From positions 1 to 64,000 of the forward strand of contig JASMKH010000002.1 of assembly GCA_030749435.1 (NCBI GenBank): DNA of 64,000 nt. Reading direction: 5' to 3'. A model generated the notes under the pieces. It ran no database searches, was not told the DNA's origin, and worked only from the letters and a program-made list of their open reading frames with translations. This DNA is from Phycisphaerales bacterium. GTDB lineage: Bacteria; Planctomycetota; Phycisphaerae; Phycisphaerales; SM1A02. The position numbers and the translations under genes are program-made. Shown here one piece after another: positions 16,143-24,718 of the stretch; position 1 is the first letter of the stretch; the number at the start of each line of letters is the position of its first letter.

Positions 16143-16466
16143 ATGAACGAGCGAACCTTCCAGCACCAGTTTGCGACGTTGCTGGATCGCATCAACGAGC
16201 TCCCGGCGCGGGAGCGGGCCATGCTTGTCGGCCTGGCCGAGGCAGCAACAGATCAGGAACATGAGGTGACGCAGTGCCTGCAGTCATTGGCGCATTCCAT
16301 CGACTCGATGCGGCTCTGCGTCAAGTACCTCGTATTCGATCTCGAGGCCACCCGCCGAGAGAACGAGTGCCTCAGACGCATGCTCTCCGAGACGGAGGAT
16401 CGCCCCCCGCAGCAGGGAGAGACCGAAGACGATCGGGAGTCGTTCTGGGATGACGGAGTTGATTGA
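16143..16466 (+). CDS. small coiled-coil protein, uncharacterised
   Basis: 107 aa from ATG 16143, which has GGAG seven bases upstream; the track's earlier start has no such site. Three helical segments are visible: 'QFATLLDRINELPARERAMLVGLAEAA', 'CLQSLAHSIDSMRLCVKYLVFDLEATRREN' and 'ECLRRMLSE', then an acidic tail (EDDRESFWDDG). The strongly patterned middle segment looks conserved rather than random, and I have the impression that similar small proteins recur in planctomycetes (unverified). Cytoplasmic. The 208 bases before it hold no gene I can support. Confidence 0.7.
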   Translation: MNERTFQHQFATLLDRINELPARERAMLVGLAEAATDQEHEVTQCLQSLAHSIDSMRLCVKYLVFDLEATRRENECLRRMLSETEDRPPQQGETEDDRESFWDDGVD

Positions 16467-16559
16467 CCGGTCCGGGGCGGGATCGCGTCGCCTCGTGTGG
16501 GAGGAGCCGCCCGCGATGCCCCTGTGTGCTGCGGCCCGGTGGGTGCTACCGTGCCTTCC

Positions 16560-17249
16560 ATGTGCGGCAGGTTCTTCCTGAGCAGCCCGATGGAACTCGT
16601 GGCGTCGCTTCTGCGGATCGAACGGTTCACGGAGACGTCGGACATCGCACCGCGATGGAATGTCGCCCCGACGCAGCGAGTCCTGATCGCCCGATTGGAT
16701 GAGCAGGGATCGCGGGCACTGTTCGGCGTCCGGTGGGGACTGATCCCGGGATGGGCCAAGGATGCCAAGATCGGTGCCCGAATGATCAACGCCCGCAGTG
16801 AGACCGCATCGGAGAAGCCGTCCTTTCGAAACGCGTGGCGGCGGCGCAGGTGCATTGTTCCAGCGGATGGTTTCTATGAGTGGATGCGGCGCGGTGACGC
16901 GAAGCGACCATTCTGTTTCCGGCGGGCCGACGGCAATCTCATGGGAATGGCCGGGATCTGGGAGGCATGGCAGGGGCCGGAAGGCGACGCGGTTGAGTGC
17001 TGCGCAATTCTGACGACGGCTGCCAATGGGCTCGTCGCGGCGATTCACGACAGGATGCCGGTGATTCTCGATCCAGCGGACTTTGGTGCGTGGCTCGATG
17101 TCGACGGGACCAGCGCGGCGGAGGTATCCGCAATGGCGCGGCCCTGCAGTGACGACATCCTGACCTCGTATGAGGTCAGCCGCCTGGTCAACAATGCGCG
17201 GAATGACCAGCCCGCCTGCTGCGAGCCGATCAGCGGGGGCCGCTGCTGA
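16560..17249 (+). CDS. SRAP/HMCES (YedK-type) abasic-site protein
   Basis: 229 aa starting at ATG 16560, so that Cys follows the start Met (MCGRFF). This matters because the family uses Cys2, after Met removal, to form a thiazolidine crosslink with abasic sites in single-stranded DNA. Other family residues seen are 'WNVAPTQ', 'RWGLIPGWA', 'INARSET', 'RRCIVPADGFYEW' (catalytic Glu) and 'IHDRMPVIL' (His). The track's 21 extra N-terminal residues would bury the Cys and are rejected. Its 3' end overlaps the convergent kinase gene by 20 bases. Confidence 0.95.
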   Translation: MCGRFFLSSPMELVASLLRIERFTETSDIAPRWNVAPTQRVLIARLDEQGSRALFGVRWGLIPGWAKDAKIGARMINARSETASEKPSFRNAWRRRRCIVPADGFYEWMRRGDAKRPFCFRRADGNLMGMAGIWEAWQGPEGDAVECCAILTTAANGLVAAIHDRMPVILDPADFGAWLDVDGTSAAEVSAMARPCSDDILTSYEVSRLVNNARNDQPACCEPISGGRC

Positions 17250-19977
17250 TCGATGCGGTCTTGACCGCGGGGTCCGGCTCCAATGCGTGAATCCACGGCA
17301 GCGTGTCCTCGCCGGCTGCCGCCCGCGGGAGGGTCGCCGGGAATCCCGCTGTCGGTTCACCGCATCGGGCGAGTGCCCGCTCGGCCCGTGCCACATACCA
17401 CCTCGGCCGCAGACCCGCCTCGGCCGCTGTCATGACGTCCTGCAGCATGGCGGCGGCTTCCTCCGTTCTGCCGACGTCGACCAGTTGAATGCCCAGCGCG
17501 AGGACTGCCGAGAGGCGGCTGCAGCCCGCAACCGGCTCCTCCGAAAGCGGCTCGAGCATGCGCTGCTGTGCAGCCTCGATCAACTGTCGCTCCTGAGGAG
17601 GCGCTGCTCCGTGTCGCTGCTGCCAGCGGAGTCTGGACTCGGACTCACGCAGCAGGATGCTGCACTGCAGGCCGAGACCGCGAATCGACATGGCTGGAAG
17701 CGCGTGCGGGTCCTTGATGTGCTGCCACAGGTCTTCGGCACCTTGCAGCGCGCCAGGCACATCGCCCTGCCACGCGACCATCTTGAGCCGGGCAGCCCGG
17801 GCCATGAGCACGGCCGGATGATCGACCGGCAGGTGAGGTTCGATGCAGCGGATCGCTTCGTCCACAGCCTGAAGGCCCTCGAGGATTCGGCCCCCGCGGC
17901 CGAGTACCAGGGCATGGTGGACGCGCTCGCGAAGCACGCTCGTGCTCTCGGGGGGTGTGCGTGGAATCAGGTCTCTGAGCAGATGCTCGAAGATGGCTGC
18001 AGCTTCATCGAACCGGTTTCGATCCCGCAGACTCAGGCCCTGCAGGGTGGAAGTCTCGATCCGCACGGGATCCGTTGGATCCATGTGCTGGCGTGCCAGT
18101 TGCTCTGCTTGTCGGTACCAGACATCGGCTTGATCGAGTGTGCCCTTTCGGTGCAGCGTGAAGCCCTTGAGCATTATGGCTCGGATGAGGCGCGGCCAGT
18201 CCGGTGCAGGCTGCGCCTCGAGCCACGGAATCAGGCGATCGAGCAGATGTCCGGACTCCTTGCCGTGCCCGAGGTTGCGGGCGGCGACGGCCAGCGACTC
18301 GACCGCCGTCATGGTTCGCGGGTCGTTCGGCCCGTAGTGAGCCTCTCGGGTTGTCAGCACCTCACGCGCGTAGGCGGAGGCTTTTGGCAGGTCGTAGATG
18401 CCGTTTTCGAGATCGGCGTGGAAGTCGGCCAGATCGAGCAGGCAGTCCTGACGGTCGGGGTTGTCGGGGCCGGTGGCCGAGCGGTAGAGCGATTCCGCCC
18501 GGGCCAGTTGTGAAGCGGCGTCATCGAGCCTGCCAGCCTGCCGGAACGACTTGGCGACCATTCGGCGAATCGCGGCCTCGGCGATTGGTTGGGTCATGAC
18601 ACCACGGTCCGCCTGCCTGGTCATCTCTCGAAGCAGCGATGTCAGCGGTGCCTCACCCGTCATCGGATGGTTCACCGCCTCAAGGCTGGAACCGACCGTG
18701 GTGATGATCTCCTGCAGTCCCTGCCGCTCACGCTCGACCTGCAGGCGATGCTCGGACTCTCGAGCGAGCGATCCACTGACGAGGACCAACGCCGCGGTCA
18801 GTGCTGCAATCAGGATCGATGCGAAGGCGACGGGCGCTCGGTGCCGCCTCACAAATCGGCCTGTGAGGTAGAGCACACTTGGCGGGCGGGCTGCGATCGG
18901 CTCGAAGTGAAGCCACCTCCGAAGGTCGGCCGCCATGGCTGCGGCCGACGCGTATCGGCGGTTGCGTTCCTTGGCCATTGCGGTGGTGCACACTGTTTCG
19001 AGATCACCTCGAAGTGTGCGATCTGCGGATGAGAGCGGTCGTGGTGGCATCTCCCGGATCATTCGGGCCGCTTCCGGCAGCGGCAGGTCGTCGAGATCGA
19101 AGGGTGGTTGCCCCGAGAGCAACTCGTACAGGACCGCGCCGATGCCGTAGACGTCGGTACGCTCGTCGGGCGTCTCGTTGCGCGAATCGACCTGCTCCGG
19201 ACTCATGTATCGAAGTGTGCCGACGAGTTGACCACCGCGGGTGAGTCGCGTGGTGTCCACCGTGACGTTTCCGCACGTTGTCGCCACGCCGAAGTCGATG
19301 ATTCGTGGACTGCCGGACTCATCAACGAGGATATTGCCCGGCTTCAAGTCGCGGTGCACCACGCCACGCTGGTGGGCATGATCGACCGCGTCGCAGACTC
19401 TCGCCACGAGCCACGCCCGCCCCCGCTGATCGAGTTGATGTTTGTCCGCGTAGTCGGTGAGTGGGAGCGCGTTGTTGACGTACTCCATGATGAAGTACGG
19501 CGTGGCGCCCTGTCCCGCGTCGAAGGTGCCGGACCCATAGATTCGGGCGATCCCGGGGTGGCAGAGACGGCCGAGGAGTTCGGCCTCGCGTTCGATTCGG
19601 GCGAGCATGCGGTGCCCGATGGCGCCGCCCGGGCGGAGAATCTTCACGGCGACGCGGCGGTGGGGGTGCGATTGGGTGGCCTGGTAGACGATGCCCATTC
19701 CACCTGCGCCGACTCGCCGCTCAATCAGGCAGTCGCCGATGGTGGTGCCGATGAGGTGGTCCATCTCCGGGCCCGGCGGTGGGTTCTCGGGGCCGGTCAT
19801 CGTGTTGTGGTAGTTCAGCAGTGAGTCCAGTTCTTCAAGAAGCACCGGATCGTCGGCCAATTCGCGTTCCAGATAGGCGCGCCGTTGATCGGCGGGCAAC
19901 TCAACCGCGGCGCCGAAAACGACGCACCGGCGGCTCTCGCGGGTTTCGTTCGGGGATTGTGAGCCGTGGTCCGTCAT
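17230..19977 (-). CDS. membrane Ser/Thr protein kinase with TPR tail
   Basis: 915 aa. Residues ~1-65 are a helical N-terminal segment ('ELPADQRRAYLERELADDPVLLEELDSLL') common in planctomycete kinases. The kinase domain at ~80-340 has the glycine loop 'VGAGGMGIVYQ', Lys in 'VAVKILRP', 'HRDLKPGNIL' and 'DFGVA'. One membrane helix lies at ~380-402. The remaining ~500 residues are helical repeats of TPR type ('RLDDAASQLARAESLYRSATG', 'LDQADVWYRQAEQLAR'). The topology puts the kinase inside and the TPR region outside the membrane. It starts 3 bases after the ECF sigma stop, so the two form a signalling unit in which the kinase probably controls the sigma factor (inference from known ECF-kinase pairs). 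Confidence 0.92.
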   Translation of the reverse strand: MTDHGSQSPNETRESRRCVVFGAAVELPADQRRAYLERELADDPVLLEELDSLLNYHNTMTGPENPPPGPEMDHLIGTTIGDCLIERRVGAGGMGIVYQATQSHPHRRVAVKILRPGGAIGHRMLARIEREAELLGRLCHPGIARIYGSGTFDAGQGATPYFIMEYVNNALPLTDYADKHQLDQRGRAWLVARVCDAVDHAHQRGVVHRDLKPGNILVDESGSPRIIDFGVATTCGNVTVDTTRLTRGGQLVGTLRYMSPEQVDSRNETPDERTDVYGIGAVLYELLSGQPPFDLDDLPLPEAARMIREMPPRPLSSADRTLRGDLETVCTTAMAKERNRRYASAAAMAADLRRWLHFEPIAARPPSVLYLTGRFVRRHRAPVAFASILIAALTAALVLVSGSLARESEHRLQVERERQGLQEIITTVGSSLEAVNHPMTGEAPLTSLLREMTRQADRGVMTQPIAEAAIRRMVAKSFRQAGRLDDAASQLARAESLYRSATGPDNPDRQDCLLDLADFHADLENGIYDLPKASAYAREVLTTREAHYGPNDPRTMTAVESLAVAARNLGHGKESGHLLDRLIPWLEAQPAPDWPRLIRAIMLKGFTLHRKGTLDQADVWYRQAEQLARQHMDPTDPVRIETSTLQGLSLRDRNRFDEAAAIFEHLLRDLIPRTPPESTSVLRERVHHALVLGRGGRILEGLQAVDEAIRCIEPHLPVDHPAVLMARAARLKMVAWQGDVPGALQGAEDLWQHIKDPHALPAMSIRGLGLQCSILLRESESRLRWQQRHGAAPPQERQLIEAAQQRMLEPLSEEPVAGCSRLSAVLALGIQLVDVGRTEEAAAMLQDVMTAAEAGLRPRWYVARAERALARCGEPTAGFPATLPRAAAGEDTLPWIHALEPDPAVKTASISSGPR

Positions 19978-19980
19978 GGG

Positions 19981-20589
19981 CTAGTCAAGTTGGTCTAGTG
20001 AGCGGCGGAGCCAGGCGCGGGCAAAGGCCCAGTCCTTCTTGGCGGTGCGTTCCGACGTCCCGGTGATGTCGGAGACCTGGCGAACGCTGAGCCCAAGGAT
20101 GTATCGAAGCCGCGCCACTTCGGCAGCCCGGGGCGACTCGTCGTCAAGTGCGTTCATCGCTGAGACGAGGCTCGAAATCTCGTTGGACGTGGCCATGTCC
20201 CACGAGGCCAGTTCGCCTGCAACGACGGCGAGCGAGAGTTTGCCACGACCGCCGCCGCGACGTTTCGCCGATCGGTGCCGGGCGTGATCGACGAGGTACT
20301 GCTGGATGGAGCGAGCCACTGCGCCGAAGAAGTGCCGGCGATTGTCCCACTGATCCGGGTGGTGGCGGTCGATTCGAAGGAAGACCTCGTGAACCAGAAG
20401 GGTGGGCTGCAGTTGTGTTGCTGGCCCCTCATGCGAGAGGGCGTGGTACGCCATGCGCCGCACGTCGTCATAGACAAACGACCACGCATCTTCGGCGGCG
20501 GTCTTGTCACCGGCGGCTGCGGCATTGAGTACCTGCGTCAGCCCCTCGGATTTCACTCCACCCGATATCCCCGTTGTACCCGTCATCAT
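19981..20589 (-). CDS. ECF sigma factor, planctomycete type
   Basis: 202 aa. Sigma-70 region 2 lies at ~25-105 ('DDVRRMAYHALSHEGPATQLQPTLLVHEVFLRI', 'NRRHFFGAVARSIQQYLVDHARHR'), and region 4 at ~140-195 with a helix-turn-helix ('LRYILGLSVRQVSDITGTSERTAKKDWAFARAWLRR'). The 'QPTLLVHEVFLR' and 'VDHARHRSAKRRGGG' motifs are characteristic of the ECF group abundant in planctomycetes and linked to Ser/Thr kinases. Two adjacent ATGs (20589, 20586) are equally good starts. It directly precedes the kinase gene. Targets are unknown; it may autoregulate. Confidence 0.93.
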   Translation of the reverse strand: MMTGTTGISGGVKSEGLTQVLNAAAAGDKTAAEDAWSFVYDDVRRMAYHALSHEGPATQLQPTLLVHEVFLRIDRHHPDQWDNRRHFFGAVARSIQQYLVDHARHRSAKRRGGGRGKLSLAVVAGELASWDMATSNEISSLVSAMNALDDESPRAAEVARLRYILGLSVRQVSDITGTSERTAKKDWAFARAWLRRSLDQLD

Positions 20590-20701
20590 TCCCGGCCTCG
20601 CAGTCTCTTCAAACCAGCCGAGTCCCGCGCCCGGCTAGCGTTCCCCACCATACTGTCTCAGGGCCATAAAGGGGATGTGGAAGTCTCTGAACGCCTGTAA
20701 T

Positions 20702-20716
20702 GGGGCCTCAGGCCCC
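20702..20716. other. perfect hairpin in the ECF / S41 intergenic region
   Basis: GGGGCC-TCA-GGCCCC, a 6-bp G+C stem with a 3-base loop, in the middle of the 244-base divergent gap. No T-tract follows on either strand, so a terminator is unlikely. The gap is visibly richer in A+T than the genes and must hold the promoters of both divergent genes; I could not place them. A minus-strand ORF across it (20635-20856) is discussed under rejected items. Confidence 0.35.
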
Positions 20717-20833
20717 CTCATTGCGTCGAGCTCTCGGTGGCTCTTGGTGATTTGAGGGATCTTGAGGTTCTGAGTTTGAAGGTAAACGACTGCCTGCGTT
20801 CTGCCTCGCGGGACAACCGTACCATCGCTTTCG

Positions 20834-22237
20834 ATGAACCGAATGAAACGAACCATCCTCGCACTTCTCAGCGTTGGTTTCCTTGTTTCAGGATGTCGCT
20901 CCTATGACGCTTCGGTCTTTGATCATCGGCTCCGAGCCGCCACGTTTGAAACCTACCATCGGGCGATTGATGAGCAGGCGCCGGATCTGGAGGCCGTTGG
21001 CCTCGATGCCCAGATGCTTCGCGAACGGTGGGAAGGCGAGGTTGTTGGGGCGGAAACGGCGACCGAGTTCTATCACGCGTTGATGCGCATGATGGCTTCC
21101 GTGCGTGATCCACACCTCAACTTCAAACCAAATTTCGAGTTGTGGGAATCGGAGGACGGCCCTCTTGGTGCAACCGATCTCATGCTTTCGATCGTGGACG
21201 GGCAGGTGGTTCTGCAGTGCATGTCGGATACTCGTGCGCTGCTGCTGAGTGGCTCCACGCCGAAGTTCGTTGGCTGGCCGGTGGAGCGGTTCAATGAGTG
21301 CCAGGTCGAGGACCGGACGTCGATGCACTACCCGCTCAACATCGGACCCAAGATGTCGCTGCTGACCGTGGATCTGCAGGATCCAGAATCTGGCGATGTC
21401 GTGACATTGCCGCGGCGGCGGGGTATGGATGTGACGGTGGTTGCCCCCAATGAGGCCAGGGTGCTTGGCGGGGGCAGCAGACTCATACCAGCGGCCAGAG
21501 AGGCCACCACCGCGGCGATGTATGCCCACATGTCGCAGTGCGAGTCCCCCAAGTCCATGGAGGGTGAATTCATCTCGGCCTGGAATCTGGACGGCGTCGG
21601 CGTGCTTGCCTGGAAGGCGAATTGCCATCTGCCCGGCAAGGGTGATGCGCTCTTGGCCCTCGAACAAGAACTCGATGCTGCTGCGGAAGTGTTGCGAGGT
21701 GCGACGTCAACGCTTGTCGACCTGCGCTTTGCACCGGGCGGGAAGGGTCATGGTTTTCAGCTGCTGATTGGTCGGCTCCTGCCCTGCGCTGTGCGTCTCG
21801 AGACGCCGCCAGAATCAGTGTTCTTCGGGCTGGTTGAAAGCACCGGTGTGTTCAACATCGATGCGTCGCCCGCGATCATTGCTGGCCCCGTTGTCGTTCT
21901 CGTCAATGAATCCACGGCGAGTTACAGCGAGTGGACTGCAGCGCTCCTGCGAGGTTTGGTTGGCGCGACGGTCGTGGGCGCGCCCACTGCCGGGTGTGAA
22001 TACTGCGTGGTCAGAGTCGCCGGGCCGGATGGATCGACGCTGGTGTTTGGAGGGAGCCCCTTTATTCCGCCCGATGGTGTCGAGTCGTTTCAACGTGTGG
22101 GTCTTTCGCCTGATGTTCACGTTGTCGCGGACGCGGGATCGATGCGAGGTGGGTCGGTCTGTGATGCCCTGCTTGAAGCCCACGATCGCCAACTGGAAGC
22201 TGCTTGGGAGGCGATCGAGAGGCGAAAGGCGGAGTAG
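20834..22237 (+). CDS. S41-like protease, predicted lipoprotein
   Basis: 467 aa. The lipobox LVSG-C at ~20 predicts a lipoprotein. The N-terminal helical part ends in 'MASVRDPHLNFKP' (~ residue 85-97), the place of the His in tricorn-like S41 proteases (DGHT). The C-terminal part has 'VVVLVNESTASYSEWTAALL' with the nucleophile Ser at ~361 and 'VVGAPTAGCEYC'. In CtpA-type enzymes a Lys lies 25 residues after the Ser; here that place is Cys. So, if active, it is of the S41B Ser-His type. No PDZ domain is evident. Start ATG 20834 or 20843. It is divergent from the ECF gene and faces imuA; envelope protein turnover is a reasonable guess. Confidence 0.78.
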   Translation: MNRMKRTILALLSVGFLVSGCRSYDASVFDHRLRAATFETYHRAIDEQAPDLEAVGLDAQMLRERWEGEVVGAETATEFYHALMRMMASVRDPHLNFKPNFELWESEDGPLGATDLMLSIVDGQVVLQCMSDTRALLLSGSTPKFVGWPVERFNECQVEDRTSMHYPLNIGPKMSLLTVDLQDPESGDVVTLPRRRGMDVTVVAPNEARVLGGGSRLIPAAREATTAAMYAHMSQCESPKSMEGEFISAWNLDGVGVLAWKANCHLPGKGDALLALEQELDAAAEVLRGATSTLVDLRFAPGGKGHGFQLLIGRLLPCAVRLETPPESVFFGLVESTGVFNIDASPAIIAGPVVVLVNESTASYSEWTAALLRGLVGATVVGAPTAGCEYCVVRVAGPDGSTLVFGGSPFIPPDGVESFQRVGLSPDVHVVADAGSMRGGSVCDALLEAHDRQLEAAWEAIERRKAE

Positions 22238-22340
22238 CCGGATCTGGCCTTGGGCCGCTGATTACGGCCTGCTTTCGCCGGATTTGCTGGTCTTCGCCGA
22301 GGCACTTGACCGATACCGAACAAAGCCCTAACATGCAGCC

Positions 22341-23393
22341 ATGGAGATGGCACGATGCATGGCGACGGGGTGGCGAGGTGTTGATGCTGCGCTTGGGGGC
22401 GGGGGATGGTCTGATCCGGTCTGCATGCGTGGTTCAGCCTGTTTGTCGGATGCGTCTGTTGCTGCGCGACTCGATGCGGATGGGGCGGCGCGGCAGGTGA
22501 GCGTTGGCCATATCCACGCGATGGTGCCATCGGTGCGGGACGCTGCTGCAGCCGGAGATGCTTCGGACGCCACAACCGACGCCCGTGGCCTGGTTGTTGC
22601 AGGCGTCCATGAGTTTCTTGGTGAAGCCGGCCCGCCGCTTGGGTTGCTTGCGAGGCTTGCGGGTCGGATCGTGGCGGCGGCTCGCCGCGAAGGTCGGGGT
22701 GACGATGACACGGTGACGTGGATCGGGCGCCGCGCATGGCCCGACCTTCCCGCGCTCACACGGCTGGGAATGGCCAGTGGGGTCGATCTACCTAGCGTTT
22801 CGCTCTTTGTCGATCCCGCGAACGCTGCTGGACGCTGGTGGGCGGCGGAACGGGCGATTCGAAGCGGCGCCGCGTGCTGCGTTGTGCTCGATGCCGCGGG
22901 CGGCACACTGACCATGACGCGGCGGCTCCATTTAGCCGCGTTGGATGCAGGTGTCACCGTGCTGTTGGCGCGTGATCTGACGGAATCAAGTCGACCATCG
23001 GCGGCGATGACGCGGTGGGGTGTTCGGCGATTGGCGCCTGTCGCGTTGGAGCACTCGCCGTCGCGGCACCGCCACGCTCGCTGGCAACTCGACCTGCTTC
23101 GGTGCAAGGGGCGGCAGGTGTTCAATCCGTCCGGTGACCCCGAAGCCGTCCGCCGCGCGGAGGTGGGCACGCTCGCATCCTGGACGCTGGAGTGGGACCA
23201 TGTACACGGCCCTGTCGATTTTTCTTCCAACCTGGCCCACGGATCTTGTGGCACGGAAACTTCGCCGTCAGTGCACCGAAAGCGAGCCGCCTCCGATTCT
23301 GGTCGAGCGGCGCGTCGGCCAGCGGAGGATCGTCGCCGCTGCGTGCGCGCAGTGCCGCTTCCGCGGGGCGCGTCCCGGCATGGCACTGGCTGA
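22341..23393 (+). CDS. imuA: ImuA-like mutagenesis accessory protein
   Basis: 350 aa, RecA/SulA-like fold without a clear Walker A. Family segments seen are 'VVAGVHEFLGEAGPPLGLLARLAGRIVAAARREG', 'WWAAERAIRSGAACCVVLDA', 'TRRLHLAALDAGVTVLLAR' and 'RWQLDLLRCKGRQ'. ImuA works with ImuB and DnaE2 in damage-induced translesion synthesis. The family-like sequence ends at about residue 288 ('WTLEWDHVHGPVDFS'); the last ~60 residues are Arg/Ser-rich and overlap the imuB start by 194 bases in another frame. So the true protein may have an extended tail or the overlap may reflect a lost stop. No SOS box of E. coli (CTGT-N8-ACAG) or Bacillus type was seen upstream. Confidence 0.82.
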   Translation: MEMARCMATGWRGVDAALGGGGWSDPVCMRGSACLSDASVAARLDADGAARQVSVGHIHAMVPSVRDAAAAGDASDATTDARGLVVAGVHEFLGEAGPPLGLLARLAGRIVAAARREGRGDDDTVTWIGRRAWPDLPALTRLGMASGVDLPSVSLFVDPANAAGRWWAAERAIRSGAACCVVLDAAGGTLTMTRRLHLAALDAGVTVLLARDLTESSRPSAAMTRWGVRRLAPVALEHSPSRHRHARWQLDLLRCKGRQVFNPSGDPEAVRRAEVGTLASWTLEWDHVHGPVDFSSNLAHGSCGTETSPSVHRKRAASDSGRAARRPAEDRRRCVRAVPLPRGASRHGTG

Positions 23394-24702
23394 AGCGGAA
23401 GAGCTTCTGGCTCCATCACACGCGCATACGGTGCTGGCCGATCCGGCAGGCGACGCAGCGGCACTGCGTGCGCTGGCAATCTGGATGCGGCGATTCTGCC
23501 CGCTGGTCGAACTCGATTCGCCGGACGGCCTGCGGCTTGACATTCGCGGATGTGGACATCTCTTCGGAGGTGACGCGTTGCTTCTCGAAAATCTTCGTGA
23601 AGATCTGCGGAGGATTCGCGTTGCAGCCGTTGTGGTCGCTGCGGCGACGTTTGCGAAGGCGTGGGGGATCGCCCGCTTTGGCGGTTCCGACTTCGATCGG
23701 ACGCAGTGCGACGAGCTTCCGATTGCGGCGCTCGGTCTTGACGGTGGCGTGGAGGAAGCCTGCGATGAAGTGGCCATCGAGACCGTGGCGCAGCTGAAGG
23801 CGATCCCGCGAATCGAACTTGCCGCGAGATTCGGTGACGCGGTCCTGACGCGGCTTGACGCATGGAGCGGCGCCGAGCCCGAGTTGCCGATTGACGGGCG
23901 TGCGCCTGAAGACCGGATCCGTGCCGAGCAGGTATTTGATGGGCCTGTTCGGGATCTGGAAACGGTGCAGTTGGTGGTATGGCAACTGGCCGGAGAGATC
24001 GCAGAATCACTCGCGGCGCGGCAGCGGGGAGCCGAGCAACTCGACCTCCATTTGGGACGTGTCGATCGACCGGATTGGAACTGGTCCTTTCGCATGACAC
24101 GGGCATCACATGATGTGGCGCACTTTCGAACCGTGTTGCGGGACCGTGTCGATCGGGTGGATGTTGCTTCCGGGGTGGAGACCGTGTCGGTGTGCGTGAC
24201 CCGGAATGCTGTGCTGTCCCCGCGGCAGCGAACCGCATGGATCAAGAGGGATCCGAACCGTGTCGGCCGAGCACGCGCCGCTCTGGAGGATCTGCTTCGA
24301 ACGCGGTGCGGCCGGGATCGGGTGCTGACGCGATGTCTGGTGGATACGCATGTGCCGGAGTGTGCCGATGGTTTCCAGGAGAAGACGGCGGCCACATCGG
24401 GTTCCACCGTCGATGCTTCTTCGCTCCGAGCTGATGAGGTCGACCGACCGACTCGAATCGTGCTGCCGCGGCGAATCGAAGTTCGGCTGCCGTGTGCGGA
24501 AACGGCGGGATGGGTTCGAGGAAACAGACTTCGCTGGTGGGTGATCGAAGCGGTGGGACCGGAGCGATTGGAAACACCGTGGTGGATTCCGGGACGAGAC
24601 TGGCAGAGCCGGGATTACTGGCGATTGCTCCGAGATGATGGTCAGTGGCTCTGGGTGTATCGCTGCGATGGCCGCTGGTTTCTGCAGGGAGCGTGGTTGT
24701 GA
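23200..24702 (+). CDS. imuB: ImuB, catalytically inactive Y-family polymerase
   Basis: 500 aa from ATG 23200 (MYTALSIFLPTWPTDLVARKL), matching the usual ImuB beginning; the track's start 60 codons earlier is inside imuA. The Y-family acidic residues of the DinB start (DMDAFFA) are absent, as is normal for ImuB, which serves as a hub linking ImuA, DnaE2 and the beta clamp. Seen are 'RFRGARPGMALAEAEELL', 'LVELDSPDGLRLDIRGCGHLFGG', the helix-hairpin-helix-like 'IPRIELAARFGDAVLTRLDAW', and the C-terminal 'GRDWQSRDYWRLLRDDGQWLWVYRC' typical of the family. It ends 16 bases before dnaE2. Confidence 0.9.
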   Translation: MYTALSIFLPTWPTDLVARKLRRQCTESEPPPILVERRVGQRRIVAAACAQCRFRGARPGMALAEAEELLAPSHAHTVLADPAGDAAALRALAIWMRRFCPLVELDSPDGLRLDIRGCGHLFGGDALLLENLREDLRRIRVAAVVVAAATFAKAWGIARFGGSDFDRTQCDELPIAALGLDGGVEEACDEVAIETVAQLKAIPRIELAARFGDAVLTRLDAWSGAEPELPIDGRAPEDRIRAEQVFDGPVRDLETVQLVVWQLAGEIAESLAARQRGAEQLDLHLGRVDRPDWNWSFRMTRASHDVAHFRTVLRDRVDRVDVASGVETVSVCVTRNAVLSPRQRTAWIKRDPNRVGRARAALEDLLRTRCGRDRVLTRCLVDTHVPECADGFQEKTAATSGSTVDASSLRADEVDRPTRIVLPRRIEVRLPCAETAGWVRGNRLRWWVIEAVGPERLETPWWIPGRDWQSRDYWRLLRDDGQWLWVYRCDGRWFLQGAWL

Positions 24703-24718
24703 AGCCCCCCCCTTTCTC

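Noticed and set aside
16284-17396. 370-aa minus-strand ORF opposite the SRAP gene
   Set aside because: Antisense of two genes with good starts and motifs; its own sequence is Arg/Pro-rich without family features.
20635-20856. Minus-strand 73-aa ORF across the ECF/S41 gap
   Set aside because: It overlaps the start of the S41 gene, has no good ribosome binding site that I can place and no recognised motif. Kept only as part of the gap discussion.
22238-22340. LexA/SOS operator upstream of imuA
   Set aside because: No match to the E. coli or Bacillus consensus was found by eye.
22328-24238. 636-aa antisense ORF over imuA/imuB
   Set aside because: Arg/Pro/Ser-rich shadow frame of high-G+C genes; the sense frames carry clear ImuA and ImuB motifs.
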